A DNA stretch of 40,889 nucleotides from Acidiferrobacteraceae bacterium (GCA_002726415.1 PBSU01000022.1:1-40889); one strand, 5' to 3'; shown: positions 17,237 to 26,033, counted from the first letter of the stretch. Notes: generated by a model from the letters alone, not told the origin. Numbers and translations are program-made.

Positions 17237-17890
17237 TTAGGGTTTGGCTGTGCTCAGACCCAGAATCTCCCAATCCTGCATGCCACCACGGTACCATTTT
17301 ATTTTGTGCGACGGGTAGCCGAACTTCAGCAGGTTTTTGATGTTGTTGGGTGACTGGCCGCACCACATGCCGTTGCAGAACATGACCGCGGTTTTGGCAT
17401 CAGTGAAGTCAAACAAGCCCTCGCTCTCCTTGACGTTGAATACTTCCTGCATGATCTCAGCAATCTCGATCGGTGTGGCACCCTTAGCCGGATTTAGCTT
17501 GGTCCACGGCACGTTAATCGCGCTGGGAATCGTGCCTTTAGCAACCCAGTTGGGGGTGCGAGAGTCGACTACGACGATGGAGGAGTCGCCATCACTCATC
17601 ATCTTGGCGTAGTGGATCATCTCACGTTCTGCAATGGTTTCTACACCTGGAGCGAGGACGGCAGGTTGAATGCAAAAAGGCGGGCATTTCCGGGATGTCT
17701 TGCCAAATGCTGGGTTTACAGTGTTCGCATTATCCTGGTTACGGATGATTTCAGTGGCTGCGCCATTGTGGTTCACTGTCACAGACATTAAATCTGGGGT
17801 GATGCCAACCGGATCGCCTGCCTGGGCACCCATTGGCAGTACCAGCGCTAAGCCCAGCATAGCGCTGGTTATTATTTTCAGGTTTTTCAA
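17237..17890 (-). CDS. Secreted rhodanese-domain protein, TTG start
   Basis: A 217-residue protein with an N-terminal Sec signal (positive KNLK, hydrophobic MLGLALVLPM, cleavage near GAQA-GDP), so it should act in the periplasm. The rhodanese domain spans about 85-215. Its active-site loop FCNGMWCGQSP carries Cys172 at the catalytic position and a second Cys177; the C-terminal WYRGGMQDWE is the classic rhodanese ending. A further pair, Cys69 and Cys73 (KCPPFCIQP), precedes the domain. The TTG at 17890 is chosen because AGGAG lies 7 bases upstream and it starts exactly at the signal peptide; the ATG at 17971 would add 27 non-signal residues. Rhodaneses move sulfane sulfur between thiols. The neighbours (a Cys-rich peptide and a TlpA protein) fit envelope thiol chemistry, but the substrate is unknown. 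A strong terminator follows. Confidence 0.85.
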   Translation of the reverse strand: MKNLKIITSAMLGLALVLPMGAQAGDPVGITPDLMSVTVNHNGAATEIIRNQDNANTVNPAFGKTSRKCPPFCIQPAVLAPGVETIAEREMIHYAKMMSDGDSSIVVVDSRTPNWVAKGTIPSAINVPWTKLNPAKGATPIEIAEIMQEVFNVKESEGLFDFTDAKTAVMFCNGMWCGQSPNNIKNLLKFGYPSHKIKWYRGGMQDWEILGLSTAKP

Positions 17891-17960
17891 GTTCTCTCTC
17901 CTGTCAGTTTGGGGGATGGGAACTGCGGGCAATTGGTGGGTGCCCACAGAATTCCACGCT

Positions 17961-17989
17961 ATCGCCGCCATCCTAAGGGATCGCCGCCA
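17961..17989. repeat. Short direct repeat upstream of the rhodanese gene
   Basis: ATCGCCGCCA occurs at 17961-17970 and again at 17980-17989, a 19-base period (on the minus strand TGGCGGCGAT twice). It lies 71-99 bases upstream of the TTG start of the rhodanese gene, in the 117-base gap before the Cys-rich peptide gene. It could be an operator or chance. Confidence 0.4.
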
Positions 17990-18007
17990 GCGGGGAAACT
18001 CAATAAT

Positions 18008-18193
18008 TCAGTCACATTCAGGTTCTTTGCAAATCTCAGCTTCCGGGTTGCTTTCACACCAGGTGGCGCAAGCATCTTCGTTTGCTTCGCACCAGGTCAA
18101 GGCATCCTCGCCTTCCGGGGGGGCATCGCCAGCGAGGGCCACAGGTATGCTTATCATCATCGCGGTCAGAGAAGCAAAAATCAATCTCATCAT
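18008..18193 (-). CDS. Small secreted Cys-rich acidic peptide with internal repeat
   Basis: An uncharacterised 61-residue product. Residues 1-21 form a convincing Sec signal peptide (MMRLIF, hydrophobic core, cleavage near ALA-GDA). The mature part is about 40 residues, strongly acidic and has five cysteines. It contains an imperfect tandem repeat, TWCEANEDAC and TWCESNPEAEIC. The even spacing, the signal peptide and the composition argue for a real gene despite its size. The ribosome binding site is weak (GGA 6 bases upstream), and the start could be the second Met. It is divergent from the TlpA gene (110-base gap) and in the same direction as the rhodanese gene, so it may share their role in envelope thiol chemistry or metal binding. 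I do not recognise a family. Confidence 0.6.
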   Translation of the reverse strand: MMRLIFASLTAMMISIPVALAGDAPPEGEDALTWCEANEDACATWCESNPEAEICKEPECD

Positions 18194-18303
18194 GAAGAAT
18201 CCAAAAAAATATCCTAATATTAGAACATCACTATAGTCAGAGAGTACAGAGTCTATCCAGCCAGGACCAGCATCAGTTTGCTATGTATCGATAAAATCCC
18301 TTA

Positions 18304-18804
18304 ATGATCTTGTCTTATATCAAGTCTAGTGCACTTGGGCTGCTGTTACTGGCCTGGATGCTACTCCCAGTGGCCCCGGCAGCCGCCGATCCTGTCGAGT
18401 TTAGCCTGGTGGACCTGGGAGGTCAGTCCCACAATCTTGCGCGCTATAGAGGGAAGTGGGTGGTGATCAATTTCTGGGCAACGTGGTGCGGGCCCTGTAT
18501 TGACGAGATTCCCGAGCTCACCGCCTTCCAGTCCCGCCATGGGGAAGAGGTTGACGTCATTGGTATTGCCTTTGAGAAAACGCCTGTGGAACAGATCCGC
18601 AGTTTTGCTCGTGATTTCAATATCAATTATCCGGTGCTGGTGATTGGTGATGAGCCCCTGGTACCGCTGGAGCCGCTTAAAGGTCTGCCGTCTACCTTCC
18701 TGCTTTCGCCACTGGGTGAGGTCTTGCATACCCATGTAGGCCCGGTGACTGCAGTGCAACTGGCGCAATGGCTCGATCAGTTCGCCGGTCAAGTTTCAAA
18801 CTGA
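18304..18804 (+). CDS. TlpA/ResA-type thioredoxin-fold protein, exported
   Basis: A 166-residue thiol-disulfide oxidoreductase of the TlpA/ResA group. Residues about 1-28 are a signal sequence or membrane anchor (LGLLLLAWMLLPVAPAAA). The redox site is FWATWCGPC with Cys62 and Cys65, and the cis-proline is Pro129 in GLPSTFLL. Such proteins reduce cytochrome c apoprotein or other periplasmic disulfides; the exact partner is unknown. The gene is divergent from the Cys-rich peptide gene, and its 3' end overlaps nadC on the other strand by 16 bases. GATAAAAT just before the ATG resembles a -10 box but would leave almost no leader. Confidence 0.9.
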   Translation: MILSYIKSSALGLLLLAWMLLPVAPAAADPVEFSLVDLGGQSHNLARYRGKWVVINFWATWCGPCIDEIPELTAFQSRHGEEVDVIGIAFEKTPVEQIRSFARDFNINYPVLVIGDEPLVPLEPLKGLPSTFLLSPLGEVLHTHVGPVTAVQLAQWLDQFAGQVSN

Positions 18805-19631
18805 AGGCTGAGATCGATCGCGCAGACGTGCTTGGTGATCTCGCCGGATGAAATAAAGTCTACTCCGGTCAAGGCGATTTCCCGAATATTCCCCAGCGTC
18901 ACATTTCCCGAAGCTTCAAGTTGAGCGCACCCAGCATTGCGCTGAACAGCCTGGCGCAATTGCGCCAGTGAAAAATTATCCAGCAGTAATCGTTGTGCCC
19001 CCGCAGAAATAGCCTCAGACAATTGGTCAAGATTTTCCACTTCAATCTCGACCAGTGAGACATGGTGACTATGTGCGATAGCAGCGTGTACGGCGCTGCG
19101 GATTGAACCCGCCGCCCGGATATGGTTTTCCTTGACTAGGATGCCGTCATAAAGTCCGAGTCGGTGGTTGGTGCCACCGCCGCAGCGCACAGCATATTTT
19201 TGTGCCAGGCGCAGACCCGGAACAGTTTTTCGGGTGTCCAGCAACTGGGCAGCCGTGCCTTCGAGCTGATCCACCAACCGGCGGGTCACGGTTGCGGTTC
19301 CTGAAAGGAGCTGCAGGAAATTCAGTGCGGTGCGTTCGCCCGTCAAGATAGCACGGGCGGGGCCTTCGATCTTGCACCACGCTTGGTCTTTAGCAATAAG
19401 GTTACCGTCCTGGGTAAACCACTCGACCGTAATGGACGGGTCGAGTTGATGAAACACCGACTCAACCCAATCACGCCCACACACGGTCGCGGCCTCGCGG
19501 CCGACCAGGGTCGCACACGCTCTATCGACCTCGCCGATCAGGGCGGCAGTCAGATCGCCTGTGCCAAGATCCTCGGACAGAGCCTGTTGGGCCTGTTCAA
19601 AGATTTCATGCTGTGTTGGGGATGGGTCCAT
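18789..19631 (-). CDS. nadC: Nicotinate-nucleotide pyrophosphorylase (quinolinate phosphoribosyltransferase)
   Basis: NadC (280 aa with this start) joins quinolinate and PRPP to form nicotinate mononucleotide, CO2 and pyrophosphate. Family blocks are present: ALSEDLGTGDLTAALI near the N-terminus, TRKTVPGLRLAQKYAVRCGG with the quinolinate-binding Arg and Lys residues, NHRLGLYDGILVKENHI, and LVEIEVENLDQL followed by LLLDNFS. The C-terminal GNVTLGNIREIALTGVDFISSG is intact. The frame is open to a TTG at 19652, but the ATG at 19631 gives the better N-terminus. An inverted repeat 34-69 bases upstream of the ATG is a candidate operator. It works in the same pathway as nadE at 12997. Confidence 0.95.
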   Translation of the reverse strand: MDPSPTQHEIFEQAQQALSEDLGTGDLTAALIGEVDRACATLVGREAATVCGRDWVESVFHQLDPSITVEWFTQDGNLIAKDQAWCKIEGPARAILTGERTALNFLQLLSGTATVTRRLVDQLEGTAAQLLDTRKTVPGLRLAQKYAVRCGGGTNHRLGLYDGILVKENHIRAAGSIRSAVHAAIAHSHHVSLVEIEVENLDQLSEAISAGAQRLLLDNFSLAQLRQAVQRNAGCAQLEASGNVTLGNIREIALTGVDFISSGEITKHVCAIDLSLQFET

Positions 19632-19664
19632 GGGTGCCTGCGCCAACTTCAAGAATTGCTGATC

Positions 19665-19700
19665 ATAACCCGGTTGTGGTGCGCCACCGAAACGGGTTAT
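19665..19700. promoter_or_regulatory. Nested inverted repeat upstream of nadC
   Basis: ATAACCCG (19665-19672) and CGGGTTAT (19693-19700) are perfect 8-base arms. Between them lies a smaller hairpin GTGG-TGCG-CCAC. The element sits in the divergent region between nadC and clpB, close to the nadC start. It could be an operator for a NAD regulator or an RNA structure in the nadC leader. I know of no described motif that it matches. Confidence 0.4.
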
Positions 19701-19758
19701 GCGCTTGCGCGTGAGGGACGGGATGCGGCCAGGGGCGTTGTGTTCTGCCTCAATGCAC

Positions 19759-19786
19759 CTTGATTACCCAGGCTTTACCCCCATAT
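19759..19786 (+). promoter_or_regulatory. Sigma-32 (heat-shock) promoter of clpB
   Basis: CTTGAT (19759-19764) is followed after 14 bases by CCCCATAT (19779-19786). The E. coli sigma-32 consensus is CTTGAA - about 13-15 bases - CCCCATnT, so only one position in the -35 differs. The predicted transcript start near 19792 gives a leader of about 70 bases to the clpB ATG. Confidence 0.8.
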
Positions 19787-19862
19787 TTTTTACGTAAACA
19801 TCCCTGGGCGTAAAGTATTGCCCGGCAAAGAAGCAGCCCAGCACGAAGGGAGTGAGCTACTT

Positions 19863-22466
19863 ATGCGAATGGATAAATTGACGACGAAATTCCAGCAGGC
19901 GCTAGCCGATGCCCAGAGCCTGGCGCTTGGCAGAGATCACCAGTTTATCGAGCCGGCACACCTGATGCTGGGTCTGCTCGATCAGGAGGGTGGCAGCGTG
20001 CGCCACCTGCTGACCCGGGTGGGCGCAAATGCAAATGCCCTGCGTTCGCGATTGGGTGAGGCGCTGGACCGGTTGTCACAGGTAGAAGGTACTGGTGGGG
20101 ATGTTCAGATCTCGAGCGATCTTGCCCGGCTTTTGAATCTAACTGACAAAATGGCGCAAAAGCGCGGCGACCAGTTCATTTCCAGTGAGCTCTTCGTGTT
20201 GGCCGCGCTGGAAGATAAGGGGGCTCTGGGCCGCCTGATGAAAGATGCGGGTGTGGCTAAGGGCGCGCTAGAGCAGGCCATTGAACAGATCCGCGGTGGA
20301 GAGGCGGTGGATAATCCGGGTGCAGAAGAGCAGCGGCAGGTCCTGGAAAAATATTCAATTGATCTGACTGAGCGGGCCGAGCAGGGCCGACTGGATCCGG
20401 TGATTGGCCGTGACGAGGAGATTCGCCGCACGATTCAGGTGTTGCAGCGGCGGACCAAGAATAATCCGGTACTGATTGGCGAGCCTGGTGTGGGTAAAAC
20501 GGCCATTGCCGAGGGGCTGGCACAGCGTATCGTTGACGGTGAAGTGCCAGAAGGGATGCGCGGTAAGCGACTGCTTGCGCTGGATATGGGCGCATTGATC
20601 GCCGGCGCCAAATTTCGGGGGGAATTTGAAGAACGTCTTAAGGCGGTGCTCACCGACCTGAGCAAACAGGAAGGCCAGATCATCCTGTTTATCGATGAGT
20701 TGCACACCATGGTTGGCGCCGGCAAGGCTGACGGTGCCATGGATGCAGGTAATATGCTCAAACCGGCACTCGCGCGCGGCGAGCTGCACTGCATTGGCGC
20801 GACAACCCTGGATGAGTACCGCCGGTACGTGGAAAAGGATGCGGCTCTAGAGCGGCGTTTCCAGAAAGTGCTGGTCGGCGAGCCCAACGTGGAGGACACG
20901 GTGGCTATCTTGCGTGGCCTCAAGGAAAAATATGAAGTTCACCACGGAGTTGACATAACTGATCCCGCGATCGTTTCTGCGGCAACACTCTCCCACCGCT
21001 ACATCAGTGATCGCAAACTGCCGGACAAGGCGATTGATCTGGTGGACGAGGCAGCCAGTCGAATCCGCATGGAGATCGATTCCAAACCCGAATCCATGGA
21101 CCGGCTGGATCGGCGCCTGATCCAGTTAAAGATTGAGAGAGAGGCGATCAGGAAGGATACCGATGAAGCTTCAAGAAAACGTCTTGAGGCCCTTCAGAGC
21201 GATATCGACGAACTTGAGCGTGAATACGCAGATCTGGAGGAAGTCTGGAAGGCAGAGAAAGCGGCCTTACAGGGTAGCCAGCATATCAAGGAAGCACTCG
21301 ACCAGGCCCGGGGCGAAGTGGAGGCAGCACGACGAGCAGGAGATCTCGCGCGCATGTCGGAATTACAGTACGGCCGTATCCCTGAACTTGAAAAGCAACT
21401 GGTCGGTGCAGACACCGTTGAACCAGCGACATCGGTGCGGTTGTTGCGCAACAAGGTCACTGATGAGGAGATCGCTGAGGTCATCGCACGTTGGACTGGT
21501 ATACCCGTATCCAGAATGTTGGAGGGCGAGCGCGAGAAGTTGCTTCGCATGGAATCCGAACTGCACGAGCGGGTGATCGGCCAGGACGAGGCGATACGCG
21601 CGGTATCCGATGCTATCCGCCGCTCGCGCGCCGGACTCTCCGATCCAAATCGGCCTTACGGATCATTCCTTTTTCTGGGGCCCACAGGCGTAGGAAAAAC
21701 GGAGTTATCCAAAGCGCTGGCTGCTTTCCTCTTTGATACCGAGGAGTCGATGGTTCGCATCGATATGTCTGAATTCATGGAAAAACATTCTGTCGCAAGA
21801 CTGATCGGTGCACCGCCAGGGTATGTAGGCTACGAAGAGGGGGGTTACCTCACTGAAGCTGTCCGCCGCCGCCCCTACTCGGTGATCCTGATGGATGAGG
21901 TGGAAAAAGCACACCCTGAAGTCTTTAATGTGTTGCTACAGGTGCTCGATGATGGTCGTCTGACCGATGGCCAGGGCCGCACAGTAGATTTTCGTAACAC
22001 GGTCATCATCATGACATCCAATCTGGGTTCCGATCGTATCCAGGAACTGGCGGGTGAAGAGAAATACGATCAGATGAAGGCGCAGGTCATGAGTGTGGTT
22101 GGCCAGCATTTTCGCCCGGAGTTTATTAACCGGGTTGATGACATCATCGTCTTTCATCCACTGTTGCGTGAACAGTTGCATGCGATTGCCCGCATCCAGG
22201 TGGGAATTCTGCAGGCTCGTTTGAGTGCACGTGACCTTGCGCTCAATGTCACTGATGCGGCGTTGGCCAAGTTGAGTGATGCCGGGTTTGACCCCGTCTA
22301 TGGCGCCCGACCGCTCAAGCGGGCGATCCAGGTCCAACTGGAAAATCCTCTGGCACAGCAAATCCTCGCGGGCAGTTTTGCACCCGGCGATACCATCGTA
22401 GTCGAGGTCGATGGATCTGAGTTGGTGTTCAGGCCAGAAGCAACGACCCCGGCCCAGGTAGCCTGA
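19863..22466 (+). CDS. clpB: Protein-disaggregating chaperone ClpB
   Basis: ClpB (867 aa) is a hexameric AAA+ disaggregase that works with DnaK to rescue heat-aggregated proteins. The Clp N-domain covers about residues 1-145 ([17 protein letters not shown]). The first AAA+ domain has Walker A GEPGVGKT near residue 205 and Walker [10 protein letters not shown]. The coiled-coil M-domain lies about 405-525 and is rich in Glu, Arg and Lys. The second AAA+ domain has GPTGVGKTE near 610 and [14 protein letters not shown]. The frame is open 15 codons further upstream, but [11 protein letters not shown] aligns with the E. coli N-terminus and GGGAG lies upstream of ATG 19863. The internal start for the short ClpB form was not resolved. 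A sigma-32 promoter precedes it. Confidence 0.97.
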   Translation: MRMDKLTTKFQQALADAQSLALGRDHQFIEPAHLMLGLLDQEGGSVRHLLTRVGANANALRSRLGEALDRLSQVEGTGGDVQISSDLARLLNLTDKMAQKRGDQFISSELFVLAALEDKGALGRLMKDAGVAKGALEQAIEQIRGGEAVDNPGAEEQRQVLEKYSIDLTERAEQGRLDPVIGRDEEIRRTIQVLQRRTKNNPVLIGEPGVGKTAIAEGLAQRIVDGEVPEGMRGKRLLALDMGALIAGAKFRGEFEERLKAVLTDLSKQEGQIILFIDELHTMVGAGKADGAMDAGNMLKPALARGELHCIGATTLDEYRRYVEKDAALERRFQKVLVGEPNVEDTVAILRGLKEKYEVHHGVDITDPAIVSAATLSHRYISDRKLPDKAIDLVDEAASRIRMEIDSKPESMDRLDRRLIQLKIEREAIRKDTDEASRKRLEALQSDIDELEREYADLEEVWKAEKAALQGSQHIKEALDQARGEVEAARRAGDLARMSELQYGRIPELEKQLVGADTVEPATSVRLLRNKVTDEEIAEVIARWTGIPVSRMLEGEREKLLRMESELHERVIGQDEAIRAVSDAIRRSRAGLSDPNRPYGSFLFLGPTGVGKTELSKALAAFLFDTEESMVRIDMSEFMEKHSVARLIGAPPGYVGYEEGGYLTEAVRRRPYSVILMDEVEKAHPEVFNVLLQVLDDGRLTDGQGRTVDFRNTVIIMTSNLGSDRIQELAGEEKYDQMKAQVMSVVGQHFRPEFINRVDDIIVFHPLLREQLHAIARIQVGILQARLSARDLALNVTDAALAKLSDAGFDPVYGARPLKRAIQVQLENPLAQQILAGSFAPGDTIVVEVDGSELVFRPEATTPAQVA

Positions 22467-22595
22467 CCGAGGATCAACCCGGGTTCGGCCTGGCCCTTTG
22501 AAACAGCACGACTGGCCGGGGTTAGCCACCCACAACCGATGGTCAGTCAGGGTTTGAGCCTGTAGACTCTCCAGCCGATGCTAAGGGATGCCTAG

Positions 22596-23720
22596 ATGAA
22601 AGCGATGATCCTGGCTGCGGGCAAGGGAACGCGGGTGCGTCCGCTAACCCATGCCATGCCCAAACCGATGATCCCGGTACTGGGCAAGCCGGTGATGGAG
22701 TACCTGGTCGAGCACCTGGTCCGCCACGGCTTCGACCAGATCATGGTCAATATCAGTCACCTGGCTGATTCGATCGAAGGCTATTTCGGTGATGGCCGGC
22801 GCTGGAGCGCGGAGATCGGCTACTCCTTTGAAGGACATCTGGAGGGAGGCGAGACGATTGCGGCACCGGTGGGTTCAGCGGGCGGCATCAAGCGGATTCA
22901 GGACTTCGGCGGGTTTTTTGATGATACCTTTCTGGTGGTCTGCGGTGATGCCCTGATTGACCTTGATCTCTCAGCGGCCGTGCGCCGCCACTGGCAATCG
23001 GGTGCGGCTGCCAGCATCGTGGTGCGTGAAGTTCCGCGTCAGCGGGTTTCGAGTTACGGTGTCGTGGTCTGTGATGATAGTGGCCGCATCCAGTCCTTCC
23101 AGGAAAAGCCCACAACCGAAGAAGCCCTGTCACAACTGGTCAACACCGGCATCTATATCTTTGAGCCCAGAATTGTCGATCTCATTCCGCCCACCGTAGA
23201 GTTTGATATCGGTAGTGAGCTTTTCCCACTGATCCTGGAAAAAGGCTTACCTTTCCATGCGATAGAGGCGCCATTCAACTGGATTGATATTGGGCATCTC
23301 AGCGATTACTGGGAGGCGAATCAGCAACTGATGCGCGGTAAGTTGCGTGGTGCCGGCATGCCGGGTACCGAAGTACGCCCCGGGATCTGGACAGGGTTGA
23401 ATGTGGATGTGGACTGGGATGAGGTTCGCGCGGAAGGTCCCATCTATGTGGGTTCCGCTTCACGCATTGAGCCAGGCTGCGAGATTTTTGGCCCGACCTG
23501 GATAGGCCATGGCTGCCACCTGGAACGGGGTGCACGCATTTCCCGCAGCATCCTCTTTGAATACAGCCGCATCGGCCCGCGCGGCCGGGTTGCCGAGTCG
23601 CTGGTGTTCGGCCGCAACTGCGTGGACCAGGATGGCAATCCCCTGCCGGATCTTGACGGCACCCTCGACTGGGTAGGCGATGCGCGAGATGCGTTGAGTC
23701 AGGCGAACCGGGTCGATTAA
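22596..23720 (+). CDS. Sugar-phosphate nucleotidyltransferase (COG1208 type)
   Basis: A 374-residue NDP-sugar pyrophosphorylase. The N-terminal Rossmann-like transferase domain begins MILAAGKGTRVRPLTHAMPK, containing the LAAGxGTRxxPLT motif and the substrate Lys in PKPMIPV. VVCGDALIDLDL gives the metal-binding Asp, and QEKPTTEEA and NTGIYIFEP are standard. From about residue 260 a hexapeptide-repeat-like region (GPIYVGSASRIEPGCEIFG) forms a beta-helix tail. The closest general assignment is a mannose-1-phosphate guanylyltransferase or glucose-1-phosphate nucleotidyltransferase; the exact sugar cannot be told. It lies 129 bases after clpB on the same strand and converges on htpG. A role in surface polysaccharide is likely but inferred. 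Confidence 0.85.
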   Translation: MKAMILAAGKGTRVRPLTHAMPKPMIPVLGKPVMEYLVEHLVRHGFDQIMVNISHLADSIEGYFGDGRRWSAEIGYSFEGHLEGGETIAAPVGSAGGIKRIQDFGGFFDDTFLVVCGDALIDLDLSAAVRRHWQSGAAASIVVREVPRQRVSSYGVVVCDDSGRIQSFQEKPTTEEALSQLVNTGIYIFEPRIVDLIPPTVEFDIGSELFPLILEKGLPFHAIEAPFNWIDIGHLSDYWEANQQLMRGKLRGAGMPGTEVRPGIWTGLNVDVDWDEVRAEGPIYVGSASRIEPGCEIFGPTWIGHGCHLERGARISRSILFEYSRIGPRGRVAESLVFGRNCVDQDGNPLPDLDGTLDWVGDARDALSQANRVD

Positions 23721-23772
23721 GCTCCTGTCATGCCGGATTCCCCTCTACTGTTGCGGGAAGCGGTGCTGTATC

Positions 23773-25662
23773 TCAATTGCCCGCCAGGGCCGCGCGCGTC
23801 AGCAGATCATTAACCCGTTGCACATAAGCGGCTGGTTCAGGTAACGGTGCGCCCTCACTGAGCGCTGCTTGGTCAAACAGCACACGGGTCCAGTCCTCAA
23901 GCTTGGCATGTTCGGGGCCCAGTTGACGGATAAGGGGGTGATCGGGGTTGATCTCCAGGATAGGTTTTCCCTCGGGCGCGCTTTGCCCCATGGATTGGAG
24001 GATGCGCTCGAGATTGCCACCCAGATCGGTTTCGTCTGCCACCAGGCAGGCCGGTGAGTCGGTCAGACGGTGACTGACCCGTACGTTTTTGACTTTCTCA
24101 CCGAGCAGTGAGTGCATTTTTTCAGTTAACCCGGCCAGGTCTTTTTCCTTAGCCTCATTGGCTTTCTTGTCTTCATCACTTGCCAAGTCATCTAAGTCCA
24201 ACGCCCCCTTGGCGACAGATTTCAGTGGCTTATCTTTGTACTCATTCAGGGAGGACACCAGCCACTCATCGACCGGGTCGCTCAGCAGCAGAACTTCGAC
24301 TTCATTCTTGCGAAAAATTTCGAGGTGTGGCGAAGTGCTGGCAGCGTTATGTGAGTCAGCCGTAATGTAGTAGATGGCTTTTTGCTTCATCGGCATGCGC
24401 TTGAAGTAGCCAGCGAGAGACTCAGTTTGCTCTGCTCCCTCGTTGCGGGTAGAGGTGAAACGAAGCAGGTCGGCAAGCATAATGCGGTTGTCCTGATCCT
24501 CGACGATGCCTTCCTTTAACACTTTACCGAATTCCTGCCAGAAGGCCGCATAAGATTCGGGCTCCTTGTCGGCGAGTCGGGCGAGTTCAGAGAGTACCTT
24601 CTTGACCGAGGCACTGCGGATCCGGTCGATGTCCTTGTTGTCCTGCAGGAACTCACGCGAGACATTGAGGGGTAAATCTGCGGCGTCGACGACCCCGCGT
24701 ATGAAGCGCAGGTAGGAGGGCATCAGGTACTTGGCATCATCCATGATAAAGATTCGCCGCACGTAAAGGTTGATCCCATGGCGTTGTTCCCGATCCCATA
24801 AGTCGAAAGGCGCCTTTTTGGGGATAAAGAATAGAGAGGTGTATTCGAGCGTGCCCTCGACCCGGTTGTGCAGGGTGGTCAACGGCGCTTCGCTGTCGTA
24901 ACTCAAGGTCTGGTAGAAGCGCTCGTATTCTTCGTTGCTGATTTCACTCTTGGGTCTCGACCACAGCGCCGAACCACTGTTAACGGCCTCCCATTCGTCT
25001 TTCTTATCTTCATCCTGGGAGTGCATCTCGATCGGTAGTGAGATGTGGTCAGAATACTTACTGATAATGCCGCGTAGCCGAAAATCCTCGGCGAACTCCT
25101 TGTCATCATCGCGCAGGTGTAGCGTAATAGTCGTACCACGATCGCCGATGTCGACCGTTTCAATGGTGTACTCGCCTTCACCATCCGAGGTCCAGCGTAC
25201 CCCGGCGTCTTGAGCCTCTCCGGCTCGGCGGGTAAGGAGCTCCACTTTTTGTGAGACCAGAAAAACCGAGTAAAAACCCACTCCAAACTGGCCAATTAAG
25301 CTGGCATCATCAGCCGCATCGCCACTCAGCGCATCCAGAAACTGGCGAGTTCCAGAGCGAGCTATCGTGCCAATATTCTGCACCACCTCGTCGTGGCTCA
25401 TGCCGATGCCGTTATCTTTGATGGTGATGGTTTTCTCGTTCTTATCCACGCTGACTTGCAGGCGAAGGTCTTCCCCTTCCTCCATCAGTTTGGCATCGGT
25501 CAGCGCAGCAAAGCGCAACCGATCGCAGGCATCCGAGCCGTTGGAGATGAGTTCGCGCAAAAACACTTCTTTGTTGGAGTAGAGCGAATGAATCATCAGG
25601 TGAAGCAGTTGCTTTACCTCAGTCTGGAAACTATGCGTTTTCGGGGTCGCGGTCTCGGACAT
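23773..25662 (-). CDS. htpG: Molecular chaperone HtpG (Hsp90)
   Basis: HtpG (629 aa; 624 in E. coli) is the bacterial Hsp90, an ATP-driven dimeric chaperone. The N-terminal GHKL ATPase domain shows LISNGSDACDRLRF (Asn of the metal site), IKDNGIGMSHDEV and QFGVGFYSVFLVS. The middle domain has the conserved GVVDAADLPLNVSREFLQ and the catalytic-loop Arg in this block. The C-terminal dimerisation domain follows from about 510. The frame is open 36 codons further, but the ATG at 25662 begins MSETATPKTHSFQTEV and has AGGAG 9 bases upstream. A sigma-32 promoter lies about 70-95 bases upstream. Confidence 0.97.
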   Translation of the reverse strand: MSETATPKTHSFQTEVKQLLHLMIHSLYSNKEVFLRELISNGSDACDRLRFAALTDAKLMEEGEDLRLQVSVDKNEKTITIKDNGIGMSHDEVVQNIGTIARSGTRQFLDALSGDAADDASLIGQFGVGFYSVFLVSQKVELLTRRAGEAQDAGVRWTSDGEGEYTIETVDIGDRGTTITLHLRDDDKEFAEDFRLRGIISKYSDHISLPIEMHSQDEDKKDEWEAVNSGSALWSRPKSEISNEEYERFYQTLSYDSEAPLTTLHNRVEGTLEYTSLFFIPKKAPFDLWDREQRHGINLYVRRIFIMDDAKYLMPSYLRFIRGVVDAADLPLNVSREFLQDNKDIDRIRSASVKKVLSELARLADKEPESYAAFWQEFGKVLKEGIVEDQDNRIMLADLLRFTSTRNEGAEQTESLAGYFKRMPMKQKAIYYITADSHNAASTSPHLEIFRKNEVEVLLLSDPVDEWLVSSLNEYKDKPLKSVAKGALDLDDLASDEDKKANEAKEKDLAGLTEKMHSLLGEKVKNVRVSHRLTDSPACLVADETDLGGNLERILQSMGQSAPEGKPILEINPDHPLIRQLGPEHAKLEDWTRVLFDQAALSEGAPLPEPAAYVQRVNDLLTRAALAGN

Positions 25663-25732
25663 CTGGATGCACTCCTGGCTGTGAAAGGGGCGACCGGACA
25701 GGGCCGCGTTAATGAGTAAATCAACAAAGAAA

Positions 25733-25758
25733 ATGGGGTTCGGTGTGGCAAAATCAAG
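25733..25758 (-). promoter_or_regulatory. Sigma-32 (heat-shock) promoter of htpG
   Basis: Read on the minus strand, CTTGAT (25758-25753) is followed after 14 bases by CCCCAT (25738-25733), then TTT. This matches the sigma-32 consensus except for one base of the -35, the same change and same spacer length as at clpB. The predicted leader to the htpG ATG is about 60 bases. Confidence 0.82.
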
Positions 25759-25935
25759 CGCACAGGGCAACCGGTTACGATCGGATTGCCGCGTTCCGGT
25801 CGAAATCCGGAAAATCAGGTGCTCAAGCGAGGAGCCAACTCCCGTCTTGGGTCGGCAGGGTCAATCTGAAATAGATTGCCGCCAGGCGCGACGTAATCCG
25901 CTAAAATTAAGGCACGGGTGAGTTATCCCCGTTAT

Positions 25936-26012
<77 letters not shown>

Positions 26013-26033
26013 TTTGCCTTCCTGAACGTCTTG

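Noticed and set aside
17909-18217. 102-codon plus-strand frame opposite the Cys-rich peptide
   Set aside because: No motif and no ribosome binding site; the opposite strand has a signal peptide and an ordered Cys pattern.
23721-23772. TTCCC/GGGAA hairpin between the nucleotidyltransferase gene and htpG as a terminator
   Set aside because: Only a 5-base stem with a long loop and no T-run.
25876-25907. TTGCCG / TAAAAT as the tRNA cluster promoter
   Set aside because: The spacer is 20 bases; the -10 may be real but the pair is not convincing.
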